Shown: positions 1 through 13,527, counted from the stretch's first letter. The stretch is 64,000 bases of DNA from Casuarius casuarius (GCA_003342895.1 PTFA01000278.1:982498-1046497), one strand, 5' to 3'. Numbers and translations: made by a program. The notes: generated from the sequence alone by a model not told the origin.

Positions 1-1654
1 ACTTAGGTAATGTCATGCTTCCCTAGAAACATTACTATGTGAATTACATCTAGCTGCAGTCCAACAGATGCAGTCCAACAGTAAAATCATACCAGAACCA
101 AGCCTGGTGTAAAACAGTGTGAAAAACAGCCAACNTCAAATGTGGTAAAAGCTAACAATGAGTCTTGGGTCCAGGTCACTGCAGCTGGATTCAGTAAGAG
201 TTTTATCAAAGATTTTAAGAAAAAGAAAAAAGAACAGGGTAAAATTTTGTTTCTGTGGACCTTTACAGCTCCTGTAAGTTTTTAGGCATTCTAACTTTGA
301 AAAATATGCTATCCAGTGTAAAATCATATTGCAGGTACAGAAGTAAACCAATCATGAGACCTTTTCATATCAGGATATTAGAAAAAAGCNTCATTGTCAT
401 CTAGAGCTAGTCCAGAGAAGGTCAGATATACATGGANAAATGAAAAGNAAGTTNGATGTTACAAGCTTTGGGTAACCNCAGTCTCAGTATTATACTGCAG
501 TTNAATNCTGCAATGCAAACTTCTNATGTATTGGTTTGGTCTTCAGTATGCTGGGATAAAGCCATCCTCATCAGTACACATGCAACCTCAAGGGAGTCCA
601 GAGGAAGAAGTATCACGAAGGGTGGAAGTTACTTTCTTCATTTATGTAGAAACATAGCAGAAATAGTAGAAGAGCAGAAAGAGCTCAGGCAAAGGAATTT
701 CATGTGCCTGAAATTCCCACCTTTATTTTCGAATCTTCAGATAATGCTTTTTTTTCCACATACAAACCAACGCTCTGCTCTTTCTCCAGCATACATACTA
801 TTGATGAGCATGCATTCAGCTGGGAAGCAACATTAGAGCAAAATGCACAGAAACAGGGTTCACTGATGTCTTACAAAACTACTTAATCTTGAGCAGAGCT
901 GAGATCTCTGAGGAGGTCCTGGGCACNGAACATTTTTATTAGTATATCCAAGACAGAGAGATTGTACGTAANTGGTGTCACCCAGCAGTACTTCTCCACT
1001 CATGAGCCTGGGTGCTCACTTTGGATCCATGTGTAGCTGCCCAAGGCTGAGAGTGCCCCATCTCACTACTGTTTCCCCAACTCTGCCCAGTTGTCTTCCC
1101 AATTGCCATGGGAAGGAAACGTCATACTGGAGCCCACCATGTAGCATGTGTTATCCACAGTATAGAGTAGTGGGGGAAAATAAGTCTTTTTTTCTATAAG
1201 TTACCAGGTGCGGAAGGTCTCATTACACTGCTTGACAACTGAGCACTGGTTACGTGTGTAACCTGTTCTGTAGGGTATGCGTTTCTGTTGAGAATGTTTT
1301 ATTCTTTTTCTGTGATTTGACTGTTTTATTCTTTTGATTCATAAAAACTGAGAAAAAANTCCTTTGCTGTAAATATCACTGTTTTCTAATTATTCTCTTT
1401 CTAATCTTTTTTTCCCTTTCACAAATGGATACCNATCATTCCCTGTCGGACCACACAATATCTCTTCCTGAAAAAAAAAATGCTGTTGACTGAAATTCCT
1501 TTTGATGGACCAAATTTCCTCCTTGCTACCTGCTCCTGAATGGTCTCTTCAACCAAATCTGCCTGTCTGACCAATTAAACCTTCCNCCATTGTCCACACC
1601 ATGCTCTCCAAATCTGCAACTTCCCCTCCTTCTCTTACCGCTGCCCTCCGGAAG
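1..1654 (+). other. PCSK5: Intron upstream of the PC5A terminal exon; no exon seen
   Basis: No Cys-rich coding block with splice sites is visible here, so the last exon shared by both isoforms lies outside the window. The stretch ends in a pyrimidine-rich tract (about 1619-1650) and an AG at 1653-1654 that serves the PC5A exon. Single Ns are frequent between 380 and 540. Confidence 0.8.
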
Positions 1655-1770
1655 CCACGGAAGAGTCTTGGGCNGAGGGCGGATTCTGTATGCTGGTGAA
1701 AAAGAACAATCTCTGCCAGCGGAAAGTGCTCCAGCAACTGTGTTGCAGAACATGTACGCACAAGGGGTGA
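1655..1770 (+). CDS. PCSK5: PCSK5 alternative terminal exon of secreted isoform PC5A
   Basis: The exon opens after AG with two bases that finish a codon (phase 1), the same phase as the first PC5B exon at 10084, so upstream sequence can join either. It reads 38 residues beginning ATEESWAEGGFCMLVKKN, with cysteines at residues 12, 21, 30, 31 and 34, and ends at TGA 1768-1770. This is the PC5A-specific C-terminus, which carries the PLAC-type cysteine pattern seen at the end of secreted convertases such as PACE4. From memory it differs from mammalian PC5A at only about three positions, all in the last seven residues. PC5A lacks a membrane anchor and is secreted; its Cys-rich region is known to hold it at the cell surface through heparan sulfate and TIMP-2. 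One N (1674) sits in an alanine codon. The stop overlaps a consensus splice donor (see findings). Confidence 0.93.
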
Positions 1771-2538
1771 GCTGACACCTCCCAGAGTCTTCTTGCTCCT
1801 GTAGACTTATAGATTAATCCATATTATTGAAAAAGTTAAAAAAAAAGGCAAAAAAAAAAAAAAGCAAGCCACCTCTCTCTCTTTCTCCCTCCTCTTTGTC
1901 TGGGGAGATGGTGAACTGTTTGTTGGGACTTAAATGGAAAAAACTACAACACGCCTACCTTTCATAACTGGGTGGTTAGAGCTAAGCATCCAGGATCACA
2001 GAGTCAGTATTGTGTGACCAAAGCATTTGATGCCAAAATTAACGTTTAACTCATGATTTGATTTCCTGTCAACCTTAGGATTATTCCTGTTTTTTGAAGG
2101 TCCTTTTTCTTCCCTTTTTTTCCTGCTTGTTTCCCCTTCAAGATGTTTAAAGAGTGTTTCAAGAATACACCACANGTTTACATGGATTAAAACTAAACAG
2201 TACAAAAATGTTTGCATCAGTCTTTTTTGTGCTATGTATAGAGATAGGGGGAACTTGAGGAAATGAGTCCCTGAGGGAATCAGAAACATCATCAGCTGCA
2301 GGACTAAGTTCTGCACCTTTTGTAACACTATTTAAAAAAAAAAAAAAAGTGATCATTTCTGCACACATTTTTCTTACTTCCTCTGCTGTGTGCTGTTTTA
2401 TGTATCACATGCAGTATGTATATATGTTTTTCCCAAAATGGTTTTTTGGTCATATAGATCTCATTTTTAGACAGCTAGCTTATTAACAGATATGCTAGGA
2501 TTTTTATTTTATTTTTTTAAATTGTCAAAGCTATTTCA

Positions 2539-2544
2539 AATAAA
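2539..2544 (+). promoter_or_regulatory. PCSK5: Candidate polyadenylation signal AATAAA for PC5A
   Basis: A canonical hexamer lies 769 bases after the PC5A stop. A T/G-containing stretch follows at about 2560-2590. It is one of two AATAAA copies and the choice between them is open. Confidence 0.35.
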
Positions 2545-2748
2545 CTTTTAAAAAATACCATTGTTCCTATTGTGAACAGGTGCAGGAGATACTCTTCCTC
2601 TTGGTTTGCATAAACAAGAGTAATGTGTATGCTTGGAAATCAGAAAACATTGGTAATGTGTAAGGAGTATTCATAAATTATTGTTATCTTGTAACGTTCA
2701 CAGAACAGGGGGGACCTGATCCTGCAGACCTGCATATAAATGTTAGAA

Positions 2749-2754
2749 AATAAA
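2749..2754 (+). promoter_or_regulatory. PCSK5: Second candidate polyadenylation signal AATAAA for PC5A
   Basis: A canonical hexamer is followed within about 10 bases by a T-rich run (ctcctttttt), which could act as the downstream element. Its use is not proven. Confidence 0.35.
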
Positions 2755-2780
2755 GGGGCTCTCCTTTTTTACATACAGAA

Positions 2781-5700
2781 ATGCTTGTGGAAGGTTTACA
2801 AATGAATGGATATGAACAGATAAGAGACAATATGCTCCTTTTGCTAGACAGCAGATAAACTATTACAACCCACACCTGGTTCTGTATGACAGGAGAACCT
2901 GTGAAGCTCCTTTGGTGCCCATTACAAATTTCTTGATAAACATTCAAAGTTATGAGAACTTAATTTGTGTTAGTTTAACTACTAGTCTGTTACTGCCTCA
3001 TTTCTCAATATAACATTATTAACTAGAACATAATGCTTTCAAAGTTTAAGTTAATATTATATATATATATAAATATATATTCATAATTGAGATTTAATTA
3101 TGTAATGGATTGTAAAGAATTTGTTTGGATACTTACAAATGCNTCTAACGCTATTATAGAGAAGAAATTAATATCTTTGTTTTCTTTTAAAAANCTGACA
3201 CATTGTTAAATCCAAATTCATTTTTACTGAAAAAATACTGTACATGTGTAAAATGTTCAGTTGTTATTTGTAAAATAGGGTAGTTCTGTTGTAATTGATA
3301 CTGGCCAAAATCAATGTTATTCCATATTTTATTTTTTCTATTAAATTAACCTAAATTCCTGTTCCTTTGGTCTGGAAAAAAATGTTGGTAATCTATATGT
3401 AAAACATTTCTACTGAAGGGCAAAGGCAGCTTTATGGTAAAGAGCACTTTGATCCACATGCAAGTCGTTGCAACCAGTTGGGTGGGTAAGGGTGTTTATT
3501 TTTTGACTTTTTTTAAGTAATGGAGTTCGTCAGAGCAGTGAAGTCTGGTTTCCGTGGAGGACACCTTTTGTGTAGTAGCAGTACAGCTGTGCCTGAACCC
3601 TGGTGTGGTGTGCAATAGCCTTAGCTCCTTCCCACCCGTAGGAGCTTGTGAAGAGATTAAATCTCTTGCATACTTTGGATTAAAAAGTCAGACATGAATA
3701 CCTCTTGTCTCAGACGGTTTAGGAGGAAGGCATTAGTTTTGCAGTCATACGTGGCCATTTGCACAATGAGATATTGGTCTCTGTTCATTCGCCAGTATGC
3801 AGATTGAGGACACCTCGAAAGCACAGCACTGGACTGGGTTCTTGCAAAGGGCAGGCTCTCCCTCCCCTTAAATCAAGATGGGTCCATATAAGCTCAGATG
3901 TGGCTCAGATGTGACCCCTGCAGTGTCAGAGCCTTGATTGGCTTTAGTCAATACACTCCTTCGTTACCCCACTTAATCCTACAACCTGAGAGGAGACCAA
4001 ACTGACAGCTCATCCACAGAGGTCATATATTCAGATGAAATTTTAAAAGTTTTAAGCATGTTCACGGAGGCTGTGCGAGGCACAACCACTTCTCAGACAG
4101 TGCTTTTTCAACGTTACACATCTTGCTGTCACCAACTTCATTTTAAAACAAAGAGTTAGGTGATCATTCGCACAGTTTCCCTGTCCCTGGGAGTGAGCAT
4201 ACGTTGGACAGCACGCATTCACCAACAGTTTGGTATAACCATACACCAGGAAACGAAGTTGGCCTAATCCTTACACTGATACTGTATGAAGAGCTTCTTC
4301 ATTCAGCTCCCACCCCATCTTCCGAATACCTTGAGAAGTTCAATCAATGGCAATATCTTTTACTGTCAAGATTTCATCTTCTCTGGATGAGTAACAGACA
4401 AAGAGTGACAATAAATCCATTATAGCTCTGGCCCAACGAGTGTGCTGTAGAGAGGGTGTCTCTAAGTGTTGAGCTGTGAAGCCTCACAGACAAGCAAGTT
4501 TTGAACTGAGTTTTAGGCTGAAAANCAGAACTTTCTAATGTCAGCTCGGTGTCTTTGAATGATGTTATTTGCTGGTGCCTCAACAGCAGTGGCCAGATGC
4601 AAACAATATTAGCAAACAGAACTGTATCTCATCCTTATACAAGTGGATNACTGCAGCAATGGGATTGAAATGGAAGGAAGTTAATTTGCTCCCAGCTTAG
4701 AGTTTTCTTAGGAGATTGATTCCCCACCCCCCACCCCCCATTCAATGGTGAGTAGTTTGTAGTATTCAGTGTTTGACATTGTTTTGTTGGCATGCAGAAC
4801 AGATACGGCCCATTTTAGGAAGATCAGAAGCTATTGAGCATGAAGAAAACAATACTTTTCTCCCAGACTGAAAGGACTCTGGATATCAGTCCAAATTCAC
4901 TCATTGGTTTCTGCCTTATTTACGTCACAAGTCAAAAAGCAAAGACAGATTTTTGAAGAGACTACTAGCTTAAACACACATCACTTCTGTGGCAGAGTAT
5001 TTGCCTGTTCATGTCTATTTAGGAGAATCCTTACACAACAGAGTGATTTCCCCTTGATTTAAATGGGGCCTCAGCCCCTGACTAGATCTCTTCCTTCCTA
5101 AAAGTCTAGAAGATAGTAACACCTGTGGGCCAAAAAAGTTCTCACACATCAGCTAATACTGTTTTTNACCAGAAAAACATAGCATGCCCCAGATGTGCAG
5201 AACATGTAGGCAGAACATCAGGAGAATCCCCCTGTATGAAGGCATCATTTAATAAGTGGAAGATGTATTTCTTTTTCTGTAATGAGGTTCCAGCCATGTT
5301 CCCTTTCAACTTCCAGCTCTCCCCCTCAGCCACACGCCTGTGTTACGGGATCAGCAACTCAAAATCTTGCTAGGATGTGTCAGTGGAAACCGTACGCTCC
5401 CAATGGGTAGCTCCTGTGGCTCTTGGCTTAGCGCCTGTCTACCTGCACACCCTTCTGTGGCGGCACAGCCTGCCTTTTCCTGGGAAGCTTCACAAGCTCC
5501 CTCTCTGTGGAGAACCCTTTTTCTAGCAAAGATTTCCCTGGGAGACCTTACAGACTACCCCAGATTCCTATTGGGATTGCAACTTTCCAGTGTCGCAGGA
5601 AAGTCTGAGCAACCCGTGCTACTGAGTGTATTACTGTGGGAGAGCAAGGCGGCTGCTGTTCCCTGCCGTCAGGAAATGACAGCAAGTATGACAGCACAAG

Positions 5701-8700
5701 CCCTTAAGATCAGTAGACCTATATACAGAGATACCNTAGGTGACTATGGTCCATCACAGCTGTGTCCATCACTAAATATTGTTGGTGATTACCAAGTTAA
5801 TCTTCATAATAAAGCCACATCACAACCAGAGTGAGTATAATCTACATCAGTGGCCACTTCAGGTTGCTATTTGTTACTTTTTAGTGAAATTNTTTACTGA
5901 ACTGCATGACTGTAAGAAGACCTCAGTTATAAATCCAAGATTCTTTTAAAGATATTTAAGTGACTGCCTGTATGAGTCGACGCTTTCAATCTGCAGCACA
6001 ACTCACCGAACAATATCATGTCTTTGATCCACTAGCATGCCTTGTATTTATAGTGCGCATGCTCATTTTCATGTCATTGCTACAGAATGAACTGTGACTG
6101 AAGAAAAGTTCTGCCATTAGATATTTGTGCGAGATATTCTAAGAAAATATTAAAAAGTTTTACAGCATACAAAGAAAAATCCTAGTCAAGTTTTCATCAC
6201 AAAGAAACTGAACCCAACAACAACTTGAACGAGCTTGTTCAGAATCTGTAGTTTCAATATATGAAGGAAAAAGAAAGGTTGAAAATGTATCTTTGATGAA
6301 CCTTTTGTCTAACATGAGAAAAACAGATTTCTGTTCAGCATATTTATTTGTTGTTTTACTTAATCTATTTTGTAAGATTCCAATTTTTAATGAAATTAAT
6401 TATCTGATTTTTTTTAATTAATGTCATCTTGAAAGTGCGTTGGGGCTTAAATCTGCCTCTTTAGTATGCATATGAGAGGGACTAAAGAATGGTGGGTAGC
6501 AACACAGTGTCCTTGAGAACAAACTAAAGCTCTGGACCTTAGGATCACCTCCAACCAGTGGGAGTACAACCAACACCTGCATTTCCATCCTCAGTTCCAC
6601 ACTGGTAAGCAACAGAGGATTTAGACCTATTTAAGTCCTGTGACATTTCTGTGAAGTCTCAGAGCACTGTGATATTGGGCTCCCTCCCCTACAGAAGCTG
6701 CTCTGAAAGTCTCAGGCCGAAGCCAGTAAGGTTGCGGGTATGGTCACCTGCTGTGCCAGGGTAGCAGACACCCCCACAGAATTACAATTCATAGCCATGC
6801 TATGATTAAATTGATCCTGGAAGGACTTTCTCTCTGGATTAGAAAGCAGTGTTTATTGCATATTAAAGGAGCCATTTTTTACTTCTAGCATGGGAAATGT
6901 AGTCAAAGGAAACNGTATTATGGCAAGAAAGCTCATGTNTTTAAAATAGAGCATTTCCAGTAAGCAACGTATGCAGACTCTCTGTGCCGCATCAAAGGCT
7001 GTATTTTGTTACATCTCTTTTTTCTGGGCAGCTCATGCGTTTGCTGCCAAAGATGGCCAAGGCAAGGTTTAGAGGAATGGCACATGCACAATCATTTATT
7101 TATCAGTGTTTTTCAGTGTTTGGGGGGTGGATTCGTTGAAGGTCTTCTGGGAAAACAACATCACTTTTCAAAGCAAAAAACACTGTAGAATCTTTGCTTT
7201 ATGGTGTTAGGAGAAGAGCTTATTAAGCACCCATTTTTCCAATCAGGCTGGAGAGGAAAAGCTAGGACATTGATAGGGTGTGATTATTTATTTACCCAAA
7301 GAGAACGAGTAGCTCCAACATGCAAACGCAATGAAAGCACTGGATGTTCACTGAAGCTTGACTGTTAGCGCAATTTAGNTACAATCCAGATAACAGTGCA
7401 CATCTTTTCCATTCGCAACTGTCCCTGGCCTGTCCCCTGCCCCNCTCCTGGCGGCTGCACAGTCTCTTTGAGCTGCAGGTCAGATGGCAAATTTTGTCAA
7501 GAGGTTGCCAGCCCCCGTGGATTGCACTGCCGTAGACCATGGTGCTTGTGACCATGCTAATGTGCAGGTTTTGTGCAACGGTACTGAATCTAAAGACAAA
7601 AATAACTCTAACATTTGTTCCCAAATAAAATAGCCCATTTTCTTACTCCTAGTCCATACTGTACTGAAGTTGTGCAAACACAGTCCTTGCTGGACCTACC
7701 TTTGGCATGGCATTCCTGAGCCCCTCCAGTCCCAGGATTGAAGGGAGAGTTCAGAAAGCTCCCACAGCCAAACGGTGCCACAAAGCCTCCCCCCAGATTT
7801 ATCTGAATCCAGGGGCTGTATTATCTGCCCACCTACGCACCCTCAGCAGGGATCATTAAAGGAAACATCCTAGCCTGTGCTGCCTGGGGAAGTCATCAAA
7901 TGCTATCACCTTGGCTTTTCCTGCAATGTTTGTAGTGGATGGAGACCAGGACGGAGGGTTATATTAAACAAGGGGAGATCACCAGTGCAAGGCTATTGAG
8001 GTGGCTGAAGAGTTACACATAGGCATAAAATTTAATCTTTTGTTTCTTTCTTGACAAGAACCAATTTATTCTCCTCTTTCTCCTTTACTTTCAAGGAGAT
8101 AAACATTGCCTTTTTGGCAGACTTCATTTGAGATTTAATACGTATTCAACTCTGTAAATTAAACAGAGATGGCATTTGATTAGCTGTATGAATCTATGTT
8201 GTTATGTCTCGTTAGGACCATGGTTTGCCTTCTAGAATCCGCCCCGTTATGTCAAGCCATCTCTGCCCACATCCTGATTAAGTTTGGGAGCTCTGGCACA
8301 AACACTCAGTGCAGGGGTCNCTCTGTTCAAGACAGATGCCACCACTGAAATACTACCTTGAGACATCCGGCTCTTTCCATTTCAGGTTTATGCTATTCAA
8401 GTCAGACTGCAGAAATCCCGTTGACAACAGGAAGGGCTCTGCTTATACAGGTTACAGACTCCTCAGTCTATAACGCAGGAGGGAGTAACTGTGCTACCAG
8501 CTGAGTCATATCAACTTGAGTAAGAAATATGGTTTCTTCCAGTATTAAAAGATTCTCTCTTTAGTGTGCTCCATGTGTAGCTATCACCACAGTTACTCAA
8601 ACGTATGAAGTCAGTCTGCACCCTTCTGGTGTATCTTCTGCAGGAAACTATCTGGATTTCCAAAGCAATGTTATCAGCAAGAAGTGCTGAGTTTCAGTGG

Positions 8701-10083
8701 NATTCAGGTGCCCCCATTCCACTGCNCTTTTGGAAATACAGAGTCACGGNGCTTCGCAAAAAATAGGAAGCATGGCAAGACCCAACAAGGACATTTCCAG
8801 TTGGGAGACTCCAGCAATGTAGAGGCTGAAGAGACTTTTTCCATAGTTGGTCTAAAATTTTGTGAGCAAAGTATTTGCAATACAGGCCAGGATCGCTCCC
8901 TTCCCTTTCCCATATTCTCATGGGCTTATCGAATTTCAGGCTCCAGGCAAGCAGCAGCCCTGCCAGGCCCTGACCTCCACACTTGCACAGGCAGGGGAGA
9001 AGCCCTGACCTCGGTCCAGCTTTCACTTCCAGGCATGCAGGTTATTAATCCAAATGGAGGTTTACAGCTGATTTTTTTAAGTGCTGAAAATATCTTTCTG
9101 GAGTCTTTTTATGCCTACTCAGTACTCCTGAGAGCCCGAATATCTAGGCTTGATTAGAAAAAATTTTGCCGTAACAAACAACACACGCCATCTTGGGTTT
9201 TATAAATCTGCTTGATAAATTGATTTACTGTCCCTGTGCAATGCCTTTCACAGAAACAGTATTCATGCCACTTACCAAATGGCTGTCTCTGCTCTGAGGG
9301 TAATGAAGAGCACAGCTCTTCATGTAAACAATTTTTTAATGATTATTCAATGAATAAAAAGGTGGACTGTACACTACAGCACCATAATAGCATTACTGCA
9401 TTCATGATCTGCTTCATCCTTAGCCTCAGATTTCAGACACTCATTTATATAATACAAGATCTTTTCAAGTCCAGGTGGGCACTTGGGCACCAAAATTTTA
9501 TTCAGTCTAAACGAGCACTGGGTGTGTAAATCTCTGAAGTAACTACAGGTCTTTCAGGCATGAAGGCACTCCTGGGAGGAATGGGATGGGGGACAAAAAT
9601 GCTATACCTAGAGGTTTTAAGAGCACCACATCTCTGACTCACGGAAGCTTATTCATGTGCTTCTGCACGCATAACATACCGCATGCTCATGACCAGCACA
9701 CGCTTTATATTGGAGCTTGTAATCATGAGGATGCTGCAGCCGCACCAGAGAAATTTAGGTAATGAATGGCTCCTGGATAGCACTGCTGTTGGTGTAACTN
9801 TCCATGGTGAATATTAACAAAGTCACATTACTTCCTCCGATTGATGCAAGAGAAATAGCATAAGCTCCAACAATAAGAGTCACTCCCCATCAGATTTGTA
9901 TAGAAAAAATAAAAATTAAAAGGCCTATGAACTTCTAATTCTGAATATCCCAGTACCCCAAGGGAACAAACACTGCTTTTTTTCGTGCCACAGTGAAACA
10001 TGTTCATTTCAGGAAACATGTTCATTTTTTTTTTTATGTGAGATGTTGATCTGAAATAAACACTTGAATTTTTCTTCTACCAG
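2781..10083 (+). other. PCSK5: Intron between the PC5A terminal exon and the first PC5B exon
   Basis: About 7.3 kb without a convincing exon. It holds an (AT)n tract at 3056-3081, a C-rich run at 4722-4740, and a few GC-richer patches (about 5290-5700, 7680-7860, 8930-9040) that give long but non-homologous chance reading frames. It ends at the acceptor AG 10082-10083. Confidence 0.75.
3056..3081. repeat. (AT)n low-complexity tract
   Basis: Alternating A and T, interrupted once by AAA, inside an already AT-rich intron. Confidence 0.8.
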
Positions 10084-10186
10084 GGGAATATCTTGATGAT
10101 TCCCAGAAATGTCAGTTGTGTGAAGCATCCTGTCAGAAATGCATTGGACCTGAGCAGGACAACTGCATCAGCTGTCCAGGCACAAG
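10084..10186 (+). CDS. PCSK5: PCSK5 PC5B exon 1 of 17 in window (first PC5B-specific exon)
   Basis: 103 bp, phase 1 at the start and 2 at the end, between AG (10082-10083) and GTATGT (10187). After the split codon it reads EYLDDSQKCQLCEASCQKC, then a second half with the Cys-x2-Cys of the same furin-like repeat (ISCPGTR). Mammalian PC5B diverges from PC5A at this same point, and the residues match its known sequence (GEY...C..CEASC.KC.GP..) well. It is used instead of the 1655 exon, with the same entry phase. Confidence 0.94.
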
Positions 10187-13100
10187 GTATGTGTTTCCTA
10201 GCACCATGTAGCACAAAGGCCTTATATCAGGATCTGCAGAAGTGGCCGCACAGTCTTTAGCGGTAGCTTGCAGACTTAGATGAAGAGGCAATCGATGAGT
10301 ATGGCAATCAATCAGAATCATGGCAAGAAAGTGAGAAAACAACGCTTATGTGAACAAGACCAGTTGGTTACATAGACAGTCAATATTTACCCAGATGGTT
10401 CCCACAGATATAGAAAATTTTCTTTAAATAAGTGAAATAGTCTTTCCTTCGTTGTCATCCATTGTCATCCATTCAAAATCATAGTCCCTGGAGTCACAGC
10501 AGGTGAATTCAGATGACAAGAGCCCAGGGTATCTACAGTTTTGCACAGCTGTGGAATTTGGCAGAGCAAATGAATACAAACACTAAGNCAATCAGGTAAC
10601 TTGGGAGATTTTCGTAGCACCTAAACATAGACCCCNACCTGCTAGCTGGAAGGCTAATTTTTCTAGGTTCCCACAAGGAGCNAATGGAATGAGAAAGAGA
10701 CTCTTCCATAGGACACTGCAGATGAGGCTTAACATTTAGGTGAGCTAACACCTGATGCGACAGTCTATTGCATTTGAGCCCATGTCCTATATACTTATTT
10801 ACCTTTATTTATCCTATTTGTTTATTTAGCTTTATTCTCACATCAATTATTCCAGTTCTGTTGCTCTGGATTNTATTGAAGCCAGTGGACATTTACACTG
10901 ATATGAAGTCAGAATCAGGTCTTGTATGACATTTTCCTAAATAGAAAAAACATCCCCAAGTAATCCCACAATTTACAGTGCAAATGTCTATGATAAGACC
11001 TTGCCATAAAGGACAGAACCCAATGGAGTCCAAGCAAATCCATAGCCGAGGAAACAGTACTGATTTAAGGTGTGTTACATCAGAAATGGCATTAGCAAAG
11101 GAAGTCTGGGCAGAATTTTGCACTAAGAGCTGGATTGCTCTGATTCAGAATTGCATTAAATTAGACTGTTTCCTATTTTGTGAATTTTGCCCAGAGATAT
11201 CTGCAAAACTAAGAAGGTACACGGCAATGTAGTTATAATGCTATTAGGCAAAACCACGTACATGTTTGCAGCGATGAAGCCATCTTGAGTCTCTGTGACC
11301 TTATGGAAGGGTGCTTTCTCCCCTGTAACAAATCATTTNGCAATTTTCAATTTTTACATACAAGGGTATCCACAGACTTTTTCTGCTCCCTCTGCACATT
11401 GTGGAAAGCTATTAGGAAAAGTCATATTAGGACAGTCATTATTAAAAGAAATATTAATAAAGAGAAATCTCAACCAGAAGCTAAATAATAAATCTTTCCA
11501 ATGAACATTAGTTTTTATGAACTGCAAATAGACCTGTTCAAATGACAGATTCTCCTAAATCCTGTAGGTCTTCAGAGCTTTAAATAGCATCTACTGAAGA
11601 CAGTAATGAGTGGCTGTTAGATAACACGGACCAAAATTCAGCAGTGGAGCTTTCCTACAGGACAACAGCTTTCCTCTTTGTAAAGGATGAAAAGAGTTGG
11701 GGGACATGGGGGGGGAGGGATAGGAGGTTACTGAAAATCCCATGAAAATGAAAACACTGAACAATCTCTGTTCTTTGCAAGAATTCAGCACTGGACACCA
11801 CCTCATTTCATAATAAACTCACTGTTAGGTCTTTTTTTGTTTGAAAAGCCAAAATGCTATTATCCGTTTTTAAAACAGGAGGGAACTGCAGATTTTTGTC
11901 CAGCCAAACAGTGATTTTCATAAAATCCCTCTCCCTCTGTTTATTGTTTAAGCTACAGAGGTGAGCTATAAGATCTGACCTGCTGGTGTCTATTATTAGC
12001 GGCAACATAATGAAAAGCAAGAAAAATGTACTTTACCACTGTGCCAACTGTTTGTAAGAANGGCTACCGTTTCAGGGAGCATATGTGATGAAGTACAGTC
12101 ACTTTTGCAGGTCATAGAAGCACAGCCCAGCTACCTCCAGGACCTCTGTCATGTTCTCCCATTTGCACAGAAACCATCTAGCGTGGGTGCAAACCCCAGG
12201 AAGAGCTGAATAATGATCTTAAACTTAATGTAGGCACATCTATACAAGCAGCAGTCTGCATCTCACTCTTAGGCTCCTGAGCTGTATCTTTGCTGAACAC
12301 CTCGTACACCATACAAATCTCTCTCTCTTTCTTGCCAGCAGCCTGCATTCAGCCTCGCAAGCCTTTTTATCAATTCCTAAGTTGTCTTAGACACTGATTT
12401 GTTACACGCACTTCAGGAAGGCTGTTTGCATGATAGTAGCATAGTAGATAGTAGCACCTCGTAAGCCTCGTCATTTCCAATCATGTTAAATTTTAGATGG
12501 TTTCAAAGACTCTTTGACAAAATTGGTTTTAAACTTTGCGGATGTTTTTTCCCTTTTCTTTCAGAATAAATCTGACAATGACCATAGCAACCCAATTTTA
12601 TGATATTGCAGGCATTCTTTAATGACACTGGCTGGCTCTAAGGAACCATGCACTATTTTAATATTATAGAGAGCCTATTGTTCCCTAAGCATATANACAG
12701 CATAGTCTTGAAATCTGTACTACAATCCTGACTGGGAAAACTGAGTCCCAAGTCCTCAGATACCAGTGAAGGACAAAAGCANTTGAGTGGGAGATGATAG
12801 TCTCTCNCCTCTTANTTTCTTATTTTCTTGCAAAATACTCAAAACATTTTCAAATTGTAGTCAACTCGTTTTATATTCTTTTAATTGCCATATTGTTATT
12901 GATGCATTTCTCCATTTCTCCCGAACAGATTAAAATTTTCAACACATAAACAGATTCTGTAGAAGATATTTCATCACCCAGCAAAGAAAGAAAACATTTA
13001 GCAGCAAAACAGCTAAGAGTTTGCAGAGATGCAAGTCTAAAGAGACTTGCTCCTTAAGGCTCCAGGCCTGCCAAGATTCAGATGGATGTTTGACTTTATG

Positions 13101-13527
13101 TACAAAGTCATTTCACTGAAGCCATTGTACAGCTCAAAGCAAGCCTTTNTAGTGAAACTAATAGAAAACTTCAACAGATGAATAGTTCTTTCACAGAGGA
13201 AGACCTGTTCTTGCTTTCTTTCTAACAGACATAAGGGAACTCTTCAGAGGTTGTGGTATAAGGACATCTAGGTANAGGACCAGAAGGTGATTTTTCTGGC
13301 AAAATAATCCAACTCATCTCTGAAATCTAAGATNCGAGTTCAAAACATAGTTGATCTTTCATTTTATCTTAGCAAATTCTATAAGATCAGGGAAATGAAG
13401 GGGAAAAGTGCCAAGACTCTAGCAAATAGGACAAAGGAAGAATATCTTGTTTTCTTGTTGGTTTGCTTTAAACTTAAAGAACAAGATGTTGCTGCATATG
13501 TAATTCTGCCTCTCTCTGCCCCAAAAG
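10187..13527 (+). other. PCSK5: Intron; nothing recognised
   Basis: 3.3 kb of AT-rich sequence without a supported exon or clear mobile element. A short 11-bp tandem (tgtcatccatt, two copies) lies near 10453-10475. Confidence 0.75.

Larger units (their letters stand above)
1771..2780 (+). other. PCSK5: Probable PC5A 3' UTR (end uncertain)
   Basis: The region follows the PC5A stop and is AT-rich with A-runs at about 1840-1863 and 2335-2348. Candidate polyadenylation hexamers are ATTAAA 2186-2191, AATAAA 2539-2544 and AATAAA 2749-2754. Nothing in the sequence decides which is used, so the end given is only a placeholder just after the third hexamer. Confidence 0.45.

Noticed and set aside
1590..1775. 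61-residue open frame overlapping the PC5A exon on the + strand
   Set aside because: It is in a different frame from the recognised PC5A coding sequence and has no family features.
5340..5834. 164-residue open frame, + strand
   Set aside because: Intronic, no recognisable domain or splice context, and lies in a GC-richer patch where long chance frames are expected.
8684..9157. 157-residue open frame, + strand, with overlapping frames on the other strand
   Set aside because: No domain, contains several Ns, and several competing frames overlap it, as expected by chance.
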